This document shows positions 44,405 through 53,710 of a DNA stretch of 64,000 bases, piece after piece. Position numbers and translations under genes: made by a program. Source of the DNA: Betaproteobacteria bacterium. GTDB taxonomy: Bacteria; Pseudomonadota; Gammaproteobacteria; Burkholderiales; Rhodocyclaceae. Location: positions 1 to 64,000 of the forward strand of contig JADJBM010000031.1 of the NCBI GenBank assembly GCA_016703785.1, given 5' to 3'. The stretch's first letter is position 1. Each line of letters begins with the position of its first letter. A model generated the notes under the pieces. The model made no database searches, was not told the DNA's origin, and saw only the letters and a program-made list of their open reading frames with translations.

Positions 44405-46186
44405 CTACTGCTGCACCGGCATGGCAGGCCGCTCCATCGCCCGCAAGCGATCGCGCGTGTTGACGAGATCGTCCTCCCACTGCTTGTCGCCATGGATCAC
44501 CGTCGGCTTCAGGAGGACGACGATCTCGCGCTTCTGCAAGCCCTTCCTGCCCTGCTTGAACAAGGCATTGACGCCGGGCACGTCGCCGACACCCGGCACC
44601 TTGCCGCCGTCGTCGGACTGGATGTATTCCATCAACCCGCCGATGGCGACGATGTTGCCGTCGCGCACCCGCACGATGCTATCCGTCTCGTTGATGCTGC
44701 TGGACGCCAGCGGCAGCTGGAAGGTGCCGAGCGTGCCGAGGTTGATGATCTTGTTCTTCTCCGACACCACGCTGACGGAGGGCCGGATGTGCAGGATGAT
44801 GTTGTTGTCCTCGTCGATCTGCGGCAGCACGTCGAGCGAAATCCCCGAGAAGAAGGGTTGTACGGTGATGCTCGGCGAGGTCGTCGTGCTGCTGCCGCTG
44901 GACGAGGTCGTGGTGCTGATGTTCGTCACGTAGTAGTCGTCCGTGCCGACCTTGAGCACCGCCTTCTGGTTGTTGATGGTGGCAATGCGCGGACTGGACA
45001 GCACATGCACCGTTCCCTGTGTTTCCAGGAAACTGATCAGCGCCGAAAAATTGGCAGTCTGGAAGGCCAGGCCCAGCACCCCGGCGAGCGGACCGCCGGC
45101 AAGCCGGCCAACCGCGCCTGCGAGTGGCGCCGCCAGCACATTGCCGAGCGTATTGGGCACGAACGCGCCGGCATCCGTGTCATAGGGCGTGACGATATCA
45201 CCGGCCTGCTTGCTGCCCAGTCCCGGGGCCTGCGTATTGAACTGGCTTGTATTGGCGCCGGAAGAGAGACGATGGCGCCCTGTAGCGGTAAAGGTGCCCC
45301 AGTTGATGCCAGCCTGGTAATGCTCCGACAGCACCACCTCGACGATCTTCGCCTCCAACATGACCTGGCGCTCGATGGTCAGCTGGGACGCGCGCAGGAA
45401 ATTCTCGACCTCGCGCAGTTCGCGCGGCATGGCGCGCACCACAATGACGCCGGACTGCGGCGAAATCACCACACTGCGTCCAGCCTCGGTGCCGATGACC
45501 GTCTTGATCGCTTCGCTGATCTCGCCCCAAAAATCCATCTGGTTGGTGGTTGAAACCGAGCTGCCCGCTGCCGGCTGGGTGGTCGTCCCGGCGGTGCCAG
45601 GCGACGGCGCAGCTGCCGATCCGGCAGCACCCGCCGCGCCGGCCGAGGATGTGGAAATCGAGCCCGAAACAACACGAGTATCGCTGCGCCCATGCCGCTG
45701 TGCCGTCAGGTAGTTCACCTTGAACACCTTCGACTGCAGGGTCAGCGGCTGCACGAAAATGCGCGTGCCCTGCACCCGGTACTCATATCCATACAACTCG
45801 CGGATGGTGTCGAGCGCTTCCATCACCGTCACATCCTTCAGGTTGACGGAAATGCTGCCGGTGACCTCCGGGTTCACCAGCATGCTGTAGCGCGTGCCGG
45901 ACACAATGGCCATGAAGACCTGGCTGGCAGGGGCATTGCTGACCGAGAGGTCAAAGCGCGGCTCGACAGCCTTGACGGCGGGGGCCTCGATCTGCCCCGT
46001 CAGCGGCGGCAGCAGGGCGCGGCTGACAGCGTCCGGCGCCACCTCCCGGCTGCGGTTTTCCGTGGCGCGCTGCATCTCGCTGTCGATCGACTCGCGCACC
46101 GCGCCGGGCTTGATCGACGAAAGCATGTTGCACCCCGTCATTAGGAAACCCACCATCACTATGACAATCCAGAGCATTCGCATCAT
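44405..46186 (-). CDS. mshL: MSHA outer-membrane secretin MshL
   Basis: Outer-membrane channel through which the pilus passes. The 593-residue protein has a lipoprotein-type signal with C19 (MTGCN), an N0/STN domain at about 80-130 (FDLSVSNAPASQVFMAIV), a serine/threonine/alanine linker at about 180-215, and the secretin domain with ERQVMLEAKIVEVVLSEHYQ and LLKPTVIHGDK. MshL is homologous to PilQ and GspD. Between mshK and mshM. Confidence 0.94.
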   Translation of the reverse strand: MMRMLWIVIVMVGFLMTGCNMLSSIKPGAVRESIDSEMQRATENRSREVAPDAVSRALLPPLTGQIEAPAVKAVEPRFDLSVSNAPASQVFMAIVSGTRYSMLVNPEVTGSISVNLKDVTVMEALDTIRELYGYEYRVQGTRIFVQPLTLQSKVFKVNYLTAQRHGRSDTRVVSGSISTSSAGAAGAAGSAAAPSPGTAGTTTQPAAGSSVSTTNQMDFWGEISEAIKTVIGTEAGRSVVISPQSGVIVVRAMPRELREVENFLRASQLTIERQVMLEAKIVEVVLSEHYQAGINWGTFTATGRHRLSSGANTSQFNTQAPGLGSKQAGDIVTPYDTDAGAFVPNTLGNVLAAPLAGAVGRLAGGPLAGVLGLAFQTANFSALISFLETQGTVHVLSSPRIATINNQKAVLKVGTDDYYVTNISTTTSSSGSSTTTSPSITVQPFFSGISLDVLPQIDEDNNIILHIRPSVSVVSEKNKIINLGTLGTFQLPLASSSINETDSIVRVRDGNIVAIGGLMEYIQSDDGGKVPGVGDVPGVNALFKQGRKGLQKREIVVLLKPTVIHGDKQWEDDLVNTRDRLRAMERPAMPVQQ

Positions 46187-46195
46187 GGTTTTTCC

Positions 46196-46633
46196 TTATC
46201 TTCCAGCCGTTCGTCGGGCGGCTTGCCTTGGCCGCATTTCGACATCCGGATACATGCCTATCGTCTCCCGACGTCCGTCCGGGTAACTCAGGACGACCGC
46301 GTGTTCCTCGATTTTCACCACCACCGCCTCGCCTGCCTTGTCGCCCGGCTTGATCCACTCGCCGTTCAGCAATGCCAGGTAGCGCTTGCCGGTGCGCTTG
46401 ATCGTCTGCAGGCCGGAATCGGGCGGCGACGCATCTTGCGTCTCGTAGGCCGGATCGAGGAACTGCGCCGGGGGGCGCGTCGGATCCTTCATCCCCTGTG
46501 CCATGGAAAGGACAGGCAACACCGCCAGCAGGGCGATGACGCAGAAACGCGCCAGCGCCTGGATTCCGTTGTCGGGGAGGCTGCTCATCCCAGCGGGCTT
46601 TGCGCTTCCTGCGGTCGGATTTCCATTGGTCAT
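46196..46633 (-). CDS. mshK: MSHA biogenesis protein MshK
   Basis: Small periplasmic protein of the pilus system, functionally like PilP. The ATG at 46633 overlaps the mshJ stop as ATGA. The 145 residues have a hydrophobic signal or membrane segment at about 28-46, the MshK-typical DPTRPP motif, and a beta-rich C-terminal part (LLNGEWIKPGDKAGEAVVVKI). Confidence 0.82.
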   Translation of the reverse strand: MTNGNPTAGSAKPAGMSSLPDNGIQALARFCVIALLAVLPVLSMAQGMKDPTRPPAQFLDPAYETQDASPPDSGLQTIKRTGKRYLALLNGEWIKPGDKAGEAVVVKIEEHAVVLSYPDGRRETIGMYPDVEMRPRQAARRTAGR

Positions 46634-47352
46634 ATGGTCAGCCACACCTTGTCGAGGCTGAGCGTGTACAAGGTCAGCTTCAGTTCAGGGCGATGGTATT
46701 CCCGCGCATCCAGCTTCAGCTGCCCCCAGTACATCTGCCAGGGCAGCGATTCGATCTGGGCGAGGTAATCCAGCATGTCGAAATAGCTGCCGCGCAGGGT
46801 CAGTTCCACGCCGTGCTTGTAGATGTTCTGGCTGTCCCCCTGCCCGGCCAGGGCCGATTGCGGCCCGGTTCCGACCATCGCATCCCCGGGTGGAGCGCGG
46901 CCCAGCAGTTCCACTGGCGGCAAGGTCGTCATTTTCACGAGCTGGAGCCGCCGGTTGCGCCTCAGGAGGTCTTCCAGCAGCGTCGCCATGCGTTCTGGCG
47001 GTACGAGCTGCTTTGCGGACGATTGCAAGCCGGCATCGATGGCGGCAATCTTCTGTTCGATTTCGCTGATCCGCGCCCTCGCCTGTGCATCGGGATGGCT
47101 GGATATCTGCGCCTGCAGTTCCTTGATCTGCGCCGAAACACGGTCCGATTCCGCCCGCTGCTCGGGCAGGCTGGACTTCAGGCCGGCATTCTGGCGCGAC
47201 CACGCGTTCAGCAGCAAGGCATCCACCAGAAAGAACGTCACGGCAAAAGCCGCCCCCGCCACCAGCATGCGTTCGCGCAGGGACAGGGCATCGAATTTCA
47301 AATGCCAGGCTGTCAGCCTCCTGCCCATCCCGCTGGTGGAGCGCTCTGTCAT
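46630..47352 (-). CDS. mshJ: MSHA biogenesis protein MshJ (PilO-like)
   Basis: Inner-membrane alignment protein. The 240 residues have one membrane segment at about 31-50 (MLVAGAAFAVTFFLVDALLL), a coiled coil at about 55-110 and a small ferredoxin-like C-terminal domain (HGVELTLRGSYFDMLDYLAQIESLP), as in PilO and MshJ. Start overlaps the previous stop as ATGA. Confidence 0.88.
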   Translation of the reverse strand: MTERSTSGMGRRLTAWHLKFDALSLRERMLVAGAAFAVTFFLVDALLLNAWSRQNAGLKSSLPEQRAESDRVSAQIKELQAQISSHPDAQARARISEIEQKIAAIDAGLQSSAKQLVPPERMATLLEDLLRRNRRLQLVKMTTLPPVELLGRAPPGDAMVGTGPQSALAGQGDSQNIYKHGVELTLRGSYFDMLDYLAQIESLPWQMYWGQLKLDAREYHRPELKLTLYTLSLDKVWLTI

Positions 47353-48071
47353 CGTGCCTCCGCAGTCGGCGTTCCCGCGGCAGCGTCGGCCCCGCTCCGG
47401 ACCGTCGCCGCCAACAGGAACTCGTGAAAGGGCGGCAGCTTCGCCGCCCCCTCCTGGCCACCCTGACCGGCAGTAGCGGCCGGCGCGGCAGCGGCGTTCC
47501 GGGCCGTAGCGGGCTTGTCGTCACCGACCAGTTGCACGTTCAGCGCCTCGAACGATCGGCCGCGCAGCATGGCTTCGCTGTTGAGTCCGCGAATGTAGCC
47601 GGGGATCTGCTCGGGGTTGACCGTGCGACCTTCCAGCGTGATGTTTCGCCCGCCCTCGGCCATCTGCAGGCCGACCACCCACAGGCCGTCCTGGGCTTGG
47701 CGGGCAAACGCCCGCAGGAACTCGGAAAAGCCTTCCTGGGAACCCAGGGCGCCGCTTTCCAGGGCCTCGCGCACCCGCTCCCTGCCCTGCAAGGCGGCTT
47801 CGGCCCGCAACAGGGCCGATTGCGTTTCGCTGCTCACCTTGCGCTGGGCGATGTCCTGATTGAGCCGCGTCAACTCTTCCTGCGCATTGCCCAGTTCAGC
47901 GCCGACGCGGCTGGCTTCCTCCGTAAGCTGCTGATTCTCCCAGCGCACCACGCCGCCATACAACCCGAGCAGCACGACCATGACGCCGAGGCCATTCTGG
48001 AGAGATGTGCCAGTCAGCCACTCGCGCTTGAGGCGCAGCGCAGGGTTGAAGAGGTTGATCTGCCGGGTCAT
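47349..48071 (-). CDS. MSHA biogenesis protein MshI2 (PilN-like)
   Basis: Partner of the PilM-like MshI and the PilO-like MshJ. From the ATG at 48071 the roughly 240-residue protein starts MTRQINLFNPALR, the PilN signature that binds PilM. One membrane segment lies at about 26-45, a coiled coil at about 50-90, and a C-terminal PilN domain follows. The tail is rich in alanine and glycine. An upstream extension of the frame overlaps mshI and is rejected. Confidence 0.88.
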   Translation of the reverse strand: MTRQINLFNPALRLKREWLTGTSLQNGLGVMVVLLGLYGGVVRWENQQLTEEASRVGAELGNAQEELTRLNQDIAQRKVSSETQSALLRAEAALQGRERVREALESGALGSQEGFSEFLRAFARQAQDGLWVVGLQMAEGGRNITLEGRTVNPEQIPGYIRGLNSEAMLRGRSFEALNVQLVGDDKPATARNAAAAPAATAGQGGQEGAAKLPPFHEFLLAATVRSGADAAAGTPTAEAR

Positions 48072-48090
48072 CCGACCGGATTCTCGTTGG

Positions 48091-49032
48091 TCATTTGCGC
48101 ACCTCGAAGCCCCGCAGGGCCGCGCCCAGCAGATGGAAGCACTGCGCCTGGCGGCTGGGCGCACGCAGTTCGGGCACCTTAATGAGGTCCATCACCTTGC
48201 CCAGGTCGACGGCTTCCACCAGCACGTAGAGGTTCTGAGCCAAGTAGGCGGCCAGACCGATCTCCTCCGGCAACGGCATCACCAGGAGCTGCGCGAGACT
48301 CACGTAATGATGCTGATGCTCGAAGGTGTCGAGCGAGCGCTGCATCTCGAGCACGATGCGGTCGAACAGCGCCTGGCGCTCGTCCACGTCGGCATTCATC
48401 AGTTGGTCCAGGGTGATGTCCAGCCGCCGGAACGCCTGCAGTTCGCCGCGATAGGTAAACGTCAGCAGCCCACCCTCGGCGGTGAAGCCCAGCATGGCCA
48501 CCCCGCGTCCCGGCGGCTCATATAGCGTGGAGAGATTGCGCTGCGCGATCTCGGGCACATCAATGGCCTCGAGGTCGATTTTCGCCTTCTGCAATGTCTG
48601 AATGCGCGCACCGAGCAATTCGTTGGGCGCGCAGGCGACGAAAATGAAGCGACTGCGCGCGCCGCTGGCGTCCTCCGCAGGCACCTCCAACACATCGAGC
48701 GTCGCTTTGTCGACGGGAAAATCGACCATGCCCTTGATGTGCCAGCGCATGGCCTCTTTCATTTCCGCCTGGGGCACATCCGGCGGTTCGACCTGCAGGA
48801 ACTGGTATTCTCCGAAGCGCAGGCTGGTGGTGGCGTGATAGCGGTCGAGCGCAAACTGCTTGCGCAGGCGCGCATAGGTCTCGGCTTCGGCGCCTTCCTT
48901 CCTGAAGGATTCGCAGAGCGTCACCTCGGGCCGTCCGCCCGCACCCACCTGGATGTGAGTCAGATCCACTACACCGTCGCGGCTTGCAACGGCGAGCCAG
49001 CCGTCCCGCTTACCGGTGCCAAGAATTCTCAT
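48091..49032 (-). CDS. mshI: MSHA biogenesis protein MshI (PilM-like)
   Basis: Cytoplasmic actin-like protein that links the motor to the membrane platform. The 313 residues begin MRILGTGKRDGWLAVASRDG and contain AMRWHIKGMVDFPVDKATLDVLEVP, the PilM-like region. An internal promoter candidate precedes it, so the I-to-N half may be transcribed separately from the E-to-Q half. Confidence 0.86.
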   Translation of the reverse strand: MRILGTGKRDGWLAVASRDGVVDLTHIQVGAGGRPEVTLCESFRKEGAEAETYARLRKQFALDRYHATTSLRFGEYQFLQVEPPDVPQAEMKEAMRWHIKGMVDFPVDKATLDVLEVPAEDASGARSRFIFVACAPNELLGARIQTLQKAKIDLEAIDVPEIAQRNLSTLYEPPGRGVAMLGFTAEGGLLTFTYRGELQAFRRLDITLDQLMNADVDERQALFDRIVLEMQRSLDTFEHQHHYVSLAQLLVMPLPEEIGLAAYLAQNLYVLVEAVDLGKVMDLIKVPELRAPSRQAQCFHLLGAALRGFEVRK

Positions 49033-49048
49033 TTTACGTTAACTTACC

Positions 49049-49079
49049 CATATAACCCACGGAAACTAAAGGTTTTCAA
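49049..49079 (-). promoter_or_regulatory. Possible internal promoter before mshI
   Basis: On the minus strand TTGAAA (49074-49079) and TATATG (49049-49054) are 19 bp apart (18 if TTATAT is used). A perfect TTGACA further upstream (49086-49091) has no good -10. The gap between mshQ and mshI is 92 nt, the largest within the locus. Confidence 0.35.
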
Positions 49080-49124
49080 TGGGGTTGTCAATCTTTTCGA
49101 CGGGGTTATTACAAAGTCATTTCC

Positions 49125-52100
49125 CTAGCGTGTGACCTCGCGCCTGAAAATCAGCCTGTCGCGGTAGACGCCGAAGGTCGCGCGGGCGGCGGCGTTGTCG
49201 TCATAGAGGGTGCCATCCCCCAGCTGATCCACGCCGTCCCAATTGCCCAGGAGCCATGTCGGCGTGGTCATGGTCACGTCTGCGCAGCCGCTGACACCGG
49301 GCGCGCCAAGCGTCAGCGTGGCGACGCCACTCGACAGCACGCTGCCGACACCGGCTACCGGTGGCGTCCGCGTGCAAGTCGAAGGCGCGGCATTCAGCAT
49401 GACGGGTCCCATGGCAGTACAGTTGTCTGCGCCATGCGTGGCGAACCCCGCGCCGTTCCAGAACTCGCTGCGCACGGTGAGCGGCAGCGCGCGCAATTCC
49501 GAACCGTGGGCATTAAGCATGCGCAGGCGGCCGAAACGCGTGCTGGTCGCCGCGCCGACGAGTTTGGCATTGCAAGGGGCGCAGGCGCCTGCCGTGGTGG
49601 CATCCATATCCAGTCCGGCCAGCACCACCGCATCGGGATCCGTCAGGCGCACGCCCAGCCGCAGGCTGTCGAACGGCCCGTCCGGATTGTCCGGCGCGGC
49701 GCGGCGCAGGAAGGCAGCGGCCGTACTCAGCGAATAAACACCATTGCTCCAGAGCGGCGAAGGTGCAGTCACGTTCAGGCGGGCGGAGAGGTCAGTACCG
49801 TTGTCGGCATTCTCTGCCTGCCAAGCCACCGTTGCCAGATTGGCGGGGAAACCCGGGCTGTGGTAATTCACGGTGACCGCGCCCGCCGCATTCTCCGCCT
49901 GGATGTTCGCCGTCAGATTCTGAAAAGGCTGGTTCATGTAGGTGAAGGCCGGTGCGCCTGCCACGCACGCGGCGTTCACGCTGCCCGAGGTCAGCGTGAA
50001 GTGATCCGGCACGAAACGGCCGGTCGATGTGATGGGCGAGTAGGCGGTGCGCTCAGCCACGCTGGAACCGTCGCCGGCATCGACGGCAGCGAACGTGTCG
50101 TCGGACGCCTGCACCTGTATTACGCCGACCTCGCTGTAGGTCGCCGTAGTCGAAGCCACGATGCCCCCCCCGCCTGCAAAGGCACCCGGAGCGAGCACGC
50201 AGGTCGGGCACGCGCCGAGGGCCGGCAGGGTATAGCCAACGACGTTTGCCGCCGGGCTGCCATCGTAGTTGGTTGCCAGCGCGCTCAGCGCGTTGTAGCC
50301 CGTAACCGTGATCGTGAACGGCTGTCCGGCCTTGTGCACCGTGCCGCCGGGGTATCCGGAATTATTGAGCGTCCGCGCGATGCCCGCCGTCTGCCAGTCC
50401 TGATCCGTCACCGCCAGGCCAAGCGCGGCCGGTCGGATCGCAAAATTGTCGGTCGAGCAACCGACCGCCAGTGGCGCACCTGTCGCCGGATAGGTCATGC
50501 GCACCCGCACATCCCGCCAGGCATTGTTCTCGGTCAGCGTGATGTTCTTGCGGCCGAGGTCGGCAACGACAAAGGTGAGGGTCGGCGGCACGAACACCGG
50601 CAGCGGCGTCCAGGTCGGGCGGCAGCCGTTGGCGTCGAGTGCGACGCTATTGTCCGAGGCGTCCAACAACTCGACCTTCACATCCCCGACGAATAGCGTT
50701 TCAACCGCCGTCTTGGGGGCGTTGAGCGCCACGACCGCGACATCGAAGGCCTGTGCGGCCACCTTGGTATGGATGACGCCCGCGATGCCAGGCGGTGTCG
50801 CCGTCTCAAAGGCATTGAAGCTCCCGGGAATCACCGCGCCGCCGCAAGGATGGGTGGCGTTGTACTGCGTCAACACCTGGCTCTGCGTCATCTCGCCGTC
50901 GAAGACATTCACTTCATCGACGCGTGTGCGGAAACGATAGCCGGCATCGGACTGCCAGCCACTCACGCGCAGGTTGGCATTGACGACGGCATTGCCAAGT
51001 GAAGGCGTGCTCTGCCGCTGCGTCAGGGTTTGCGAGACGCCGTCGATGTAGAGCTTGTTGGACGTCACACTGCCATTGGTGAAGATCGCCGACACGTGCA
51101 CCCAGCGGTTGGCGAGGCCCGCCGAACTGATGCCGAACACGTCGCTGTTGGCCGTGTTGAAGCCGAAATGCCCGCTCACCAGCCAGAGGTCGTGGCGAAA
51201 CCAGCCGACCGGCATGACGCTGTTGGCGCCGTTCCAGTACATCCAGAAAGAAACCGTGGTCTTTGCGCCGGCCGCCGTGTTGGCGGCCACCGGCAGGTTG
51301 AGCGCGCCGCCGTTGAAATCACCATAGCCGCAGGTACCGGGATTACCGGCCCGGGCCGGGCTTGCCGTCGCCGGCACCGGCAAGGGCGCGCCCAGCGCCT
51401 GGCCATGGCGGAAGTTGCCGCTCGAATCCTGCACTTCACCGGCAATGCCCGTCCAGGCGGCCTCCTCCAGGCGGTAGTGCGCCAGGGTGGCACAGGACGC
51501 GCAGCTGCGAGCGGGTACGGTTGCAATGCTGGCTACCTGGGCGGCATCCAGCGCCCCATCGTAGATGCGGAACTCGTCGAGACCACCATTGAACCAGCCC
51601 CAGTTACCGCCGCCAAGCCCACCGTCGTTGGTGGGCGTGCCCCCGGATGTGCGCAATCCCGGATGAACATTGGCATAGGTGCTGGTCAGCCCCGTCGCCA
51701 CCAGGCTACCGTTGATGTAGAGCCGCGGCTGCTTTGCCTGATAAACCACGGCGATATGCGTCCAGCCGCTCACCGCGCCGGTCCAGGCCAGCAGGGCCGG
51801 CATGTAGCTGGCAGCATGTTCATAGACGGAGACGCCGTTGGTGCCGACCGATACGCCGGCGCCGGCATGCCCGGCCCCCCAGGCAGCAGTGCCCTGGGCG
51901 GGATAGAGCGCGTAGCGCTGACCGCCGGTGCCCGCCGTGCCGCTGGTGGACTGGCCGTCGATCTGATGGGTTGTAGTTGGATTGGCCCAGAAGGCAATCG
52001 TGAAGTCGTTGGTAATGGCGTCGGCGAAGTTGTTCACCGACTTGACGCGGGTCGGGCTGACGCCGTTGAAAATCCCGCCCTTGCAGATGCGTCCCGTGCC

Positions 52101-52979
52101 GGTGTTGGCGGCGCCTTCCGGCGTGCCGTGGTTGCCGTTGCCGCTGGCATCCGACACTTCGCCGGCCACTGTGCCGAGTGCGCACTCGTCGAGGCGCCAT
52201 TCCAGTGATAAACGGGGGGCGCAGGTATGGATCTCGTTGAAGAGGGTCGTCACCTCGGCCGGCGTCACCGCGCCGTCATACACCTTGACCTCGTCGATGC
52301 GCCCGGAGAAACGGTAGCTGGTGTTGGTCTGCCAGCCGCCGACCCGCAAGGTGGCATTGACCACAGCAACGCCATTGTTGGGCGTGCTCTGCCGCTGCGT
52401 GAGCACCTGCGCCACCCCGTCGATATACAAGGCGTTGGCCGCGACATTGTTGTTGGTGAACTCCGCCACCACATGCACCCACCGATTCGCCAGGCCGGCC
52501 GAGGCGATGCCGTAGACATCGCTGTTGCCCGTGTTGAAGCCGAAGTGGCCGCTCACCAACCACAGATCGTGAACATTCCAGCCTATCGGCATGACGCTGT
52601 TTGTGCCGTCCCAGTACATCCAGAACGACACGCTGGTCTTCGCCCCGCCCGCCAGGTTCACCGGCAGGCCGCCAATGCTCAGGGCACCGCCATTGCCGGC
52701 CGGGCCGGGGAAGCTGCCATAGGCGCAGGTACCCGGCCTGCCCGGACGCGCCGGCGATACATCGACCGGCGTCGGCAGTGGGCTGCCGATCGCCTGCCCG
52801 TGCCGGTTGTTTCCGCTGGTGTCGCGCACCTCGGCGGCTGCACCGCTCCACAGCAGTTCTTCCAGCCGGTATTCGCCGAGCAGCGTGGCGGCCGCAGCCT
52901 GCCCGGCCGGCAGCAGCAGCGCGAACACCATCGCGCCGATGAAGCGCATGGCAGCAGTAGCAGGCCGCGATCTCCTCAT
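49125..52979 (-). CDS. mshQ: MshQ-type giant surface protein with three LamG domains
   Basis: Large exported protein of the MSHA locus, perhaps a pilus-tip or surface adhesin. The 1284 residues have a signal peptide (MRFIGAMVFALLLPAGQAAAA), then three concanavalin/LamG modules at about 33-250, 257-490 and 495-715. Modules one and three are close copies (both with GHFGFNT, DVYGI or DVFGI and ANRWVHV). From about 730 to the end lies the MshQ C-terminal DUF6701-type region, with CVAGAPAFTYMNQPF and several cysteines. LamG domains usually bind carbohydrate or protein. The two upstream cargo genes separate it from mshP. Confidence 0.85.
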   Translation of the reverse strand: MRRSRPATAAMRFIGAMVFALLLPAGQAAAATLLGEYRLEELLWSGAAAEVRDTSGNNRHGQAIGSPLPTPVDVSPARPGRPGTCAYGSFPGPAGNGGALSIGGLPVNLAGGAKTSVSFWMYWDGTNSVMPIGWNVHDLWLVSGHFGFNTGNSDVYGIASAGLANRWVHVVAEFTNNNVAANALYIDGVAQVLTQRQSTPNNGVAVVNATLRVGGWQTNTSYRFSGRIDEVKVYDGAVTPAEVTTLFNEIHTCAPRLSLEWRLDECALGTVAGEVSDASGNGNHGTPEGAANTGTGRICKGGIFNGVSPTRVKSVNNFADAITNDFTIAFWANPTTTHQIDGQSTSGTAGTGGQRYALYPAQGTAAWGAGHAGAGVSVGTNGVSVYEHAASYMPALLAWTGAVSGWTHIAVVYQAKQPRLYINGSLVATGLTSTYANVHPGLRTSGGTPTNDGGLGGGNWGWFNGGLDEFRIYDGALDAAQVASIATVPARSCASCATLAHYRLEEAAWTGIAGEVQDSSGNFRHGQALGAPLPVPATASPARAGNPGTCGYGDFNGGALNLPVAANTAAGAKTTVSFWMYWNGANSVMPVGWFRHDLWLVSGHFGFNTANSDVFGISSAGLANRWVHVSAIFTNGSVTSNKLYIDGVSQTLTQRQSTPSLGNAVVNANLRVSGWQSDAGYRFRTRVDEVNVFDGEMTQSQVLTQYNATHPCGGAVIPGSFNAFETATPPGIAGVIHTKVAAQAFDVAVVALNAPKTAVETLFVGDVKVELLDASDNSVALDANGCRPTWTPLPVFVPPTLTFVVADLGRKNITLTENNAWRDVRVRMTYPATGAPLAVGCSTDNFAIRPAALGLAVTDQDWQTAGIARTLNNSGYPGGTVHKAGQPFTITVTGYNALSALATNYDGSPAANVVGYTLPALGACPTCVLAPGAFAGGGGIVASTTATYSEVGVIQVQASDDTFAAVDAGDGSSVAERTAYSPITSTGRFVPDHFTLTSGSVNAACVAGAPAFTYMNQPFQNLTANIQAENAAGAVTVNYHSPGFPANLATVAWQAENADNGTDLSARLNVTAPSPLWSNGVYSLSTAAAFLRRAAPDNPDGPFDSLRLGVRLTDPDAVVLAGLDMDATTAGACAPCNAKLVGAATSTRFGRLRMLNAHGSELRALPLTVRSEFWNGAGFATHGADNCTAMGPVMLNAAPSTCTRTPPVAGVGSVLSSGVATLTLGAPGVSGCADVTMTTPTWLLGNWDGVDQLGDGTLYDDNAAARATFGVYRDRLIFRREVTR

Positions 52980-52983
52980 GACG

Positions 52984-53190
52984 TCATCCGCGAAAGTCAG
53001 TCCCCGCGGGACGGCGAGGCGGTGACAGGGCAGGATTTTCAGGCTCCTGTAGATCGACGGCCAGCATCTGTCTGGTCCGTTCGTCTTCCCCTACCAATAG
53101 ATCAGGATTGCTGCGATAGGCCAACAGCAGAAAGCGGCGGTTGGCGTCAATTTCCTGCAAAAGGCGGTAATTTTGTTCGGCGGTCAGCAT
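52984..53190 (-). CDS. Small unknown protein paired with nucleotidyltransferase
   Basis: I do not recognise this 68-residue protein. It starts MLTAEQNYRLLQEIDANRRF, has a helical, charged N-terminal half and a proline-rich tail, and no membrane segment. Its ATG overlaps the stop of the nucleotidyltransferase (ATGCTGA), so the two are translationally coupled. The pair sits inside the msh locus between mshP and mshQ. A partner or antitoxin-like role is possible but not shown. Confidence 0.6.
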   Translation of the reverse strand: MLTAEQNYRLLQEIDANRRFLLLAYRSNPDLLVGEDERTRQMLAVDLQEPENPALSPPRRPAGTDFRG

Positions 53191-53678
53191 GCTCGTTTTG
53201 CCTGGAGTTTCCGCAGTTCCTCGATGTCGATGGCGTCCTTGCCGCGGCCGGTCCCTGTCTTCATCACGATCAGGTGCTCTATCGAGGCAACGGGAATCGT
53301 CAGCGTCCCGACGGGCACCATTGCTGCGTCACGACGCAATTCGGCGAAGGGAACAACGGGCCTGACCAGTACATCGATGACGGTGGACATCATGTCGGTA
53401 CCGCGCAATGCAAAGGCGAGCATGCCTTTCTCACGGTGCCATTGTTCAATTTGGTCGGGGTCCGCCAGCGCGTCGATGGGCACGGGAATGACAGGCCGCA
53501 ATCCCGCTGTCTTGGCACAGTCGATGAAGCGTCGCAAATTTTCCGGCGTCATGGCCAGCACGACATCGACATCCATGGTCACCCGCTGGTAGCCGTGTAA
53601 AGCCACCGCAAGGCCGCCCACCAGGACGAAATCGATTTCGGCATCGGCTAGATTCCTGATCAGATCGAACATGCTCAT
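53184..53678 (-). CDS. Nucleotidyltransferase-fold protein
   Basis: The 164 residues have the polymerase-beta-type nucleotidyltransferase signature GGLAVALHGYQRVTMDVDVV, that is GG followed by DxD with the two catalytic aspartates. The rest resembles the AbiEii or DUF6036 type seen in toxin-antitoxin and defence settings. No HEPN partner is adjacent. It is inserted between mshP and mshQ, 32 nt after mshP, on the same strand, and so would be expressed with the pilus genes. Confidence 0.75.
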   Translation of the reverse strand: MSMFDLIRNLADAEIDFVLVGGLAVALHGYQRVTMDVDVVLAMTPENLRRFIDCAKTAGLRPVIPVPIDALADPDQIEQWHREKGMLAFALRGTDMMSTVIDVLVRPVVPFAELRRDAAMVPVGTLTIPVASIEHLIVMKTGTGRGKDAIDIEELRKLQAKRAC

Positions 53679-53710
53679 GGTAGGCGCCTATTCCTTTTCT
53701 GCTTCCCGGT

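Noticed and set aside
52984..53678. The nucleotidyltransferase pair as a classical MNT-HEPN toxin-antitoxin system
   Set aside because: The small partner has no HEPN motif (RxxxxH) and is only 68 residues.
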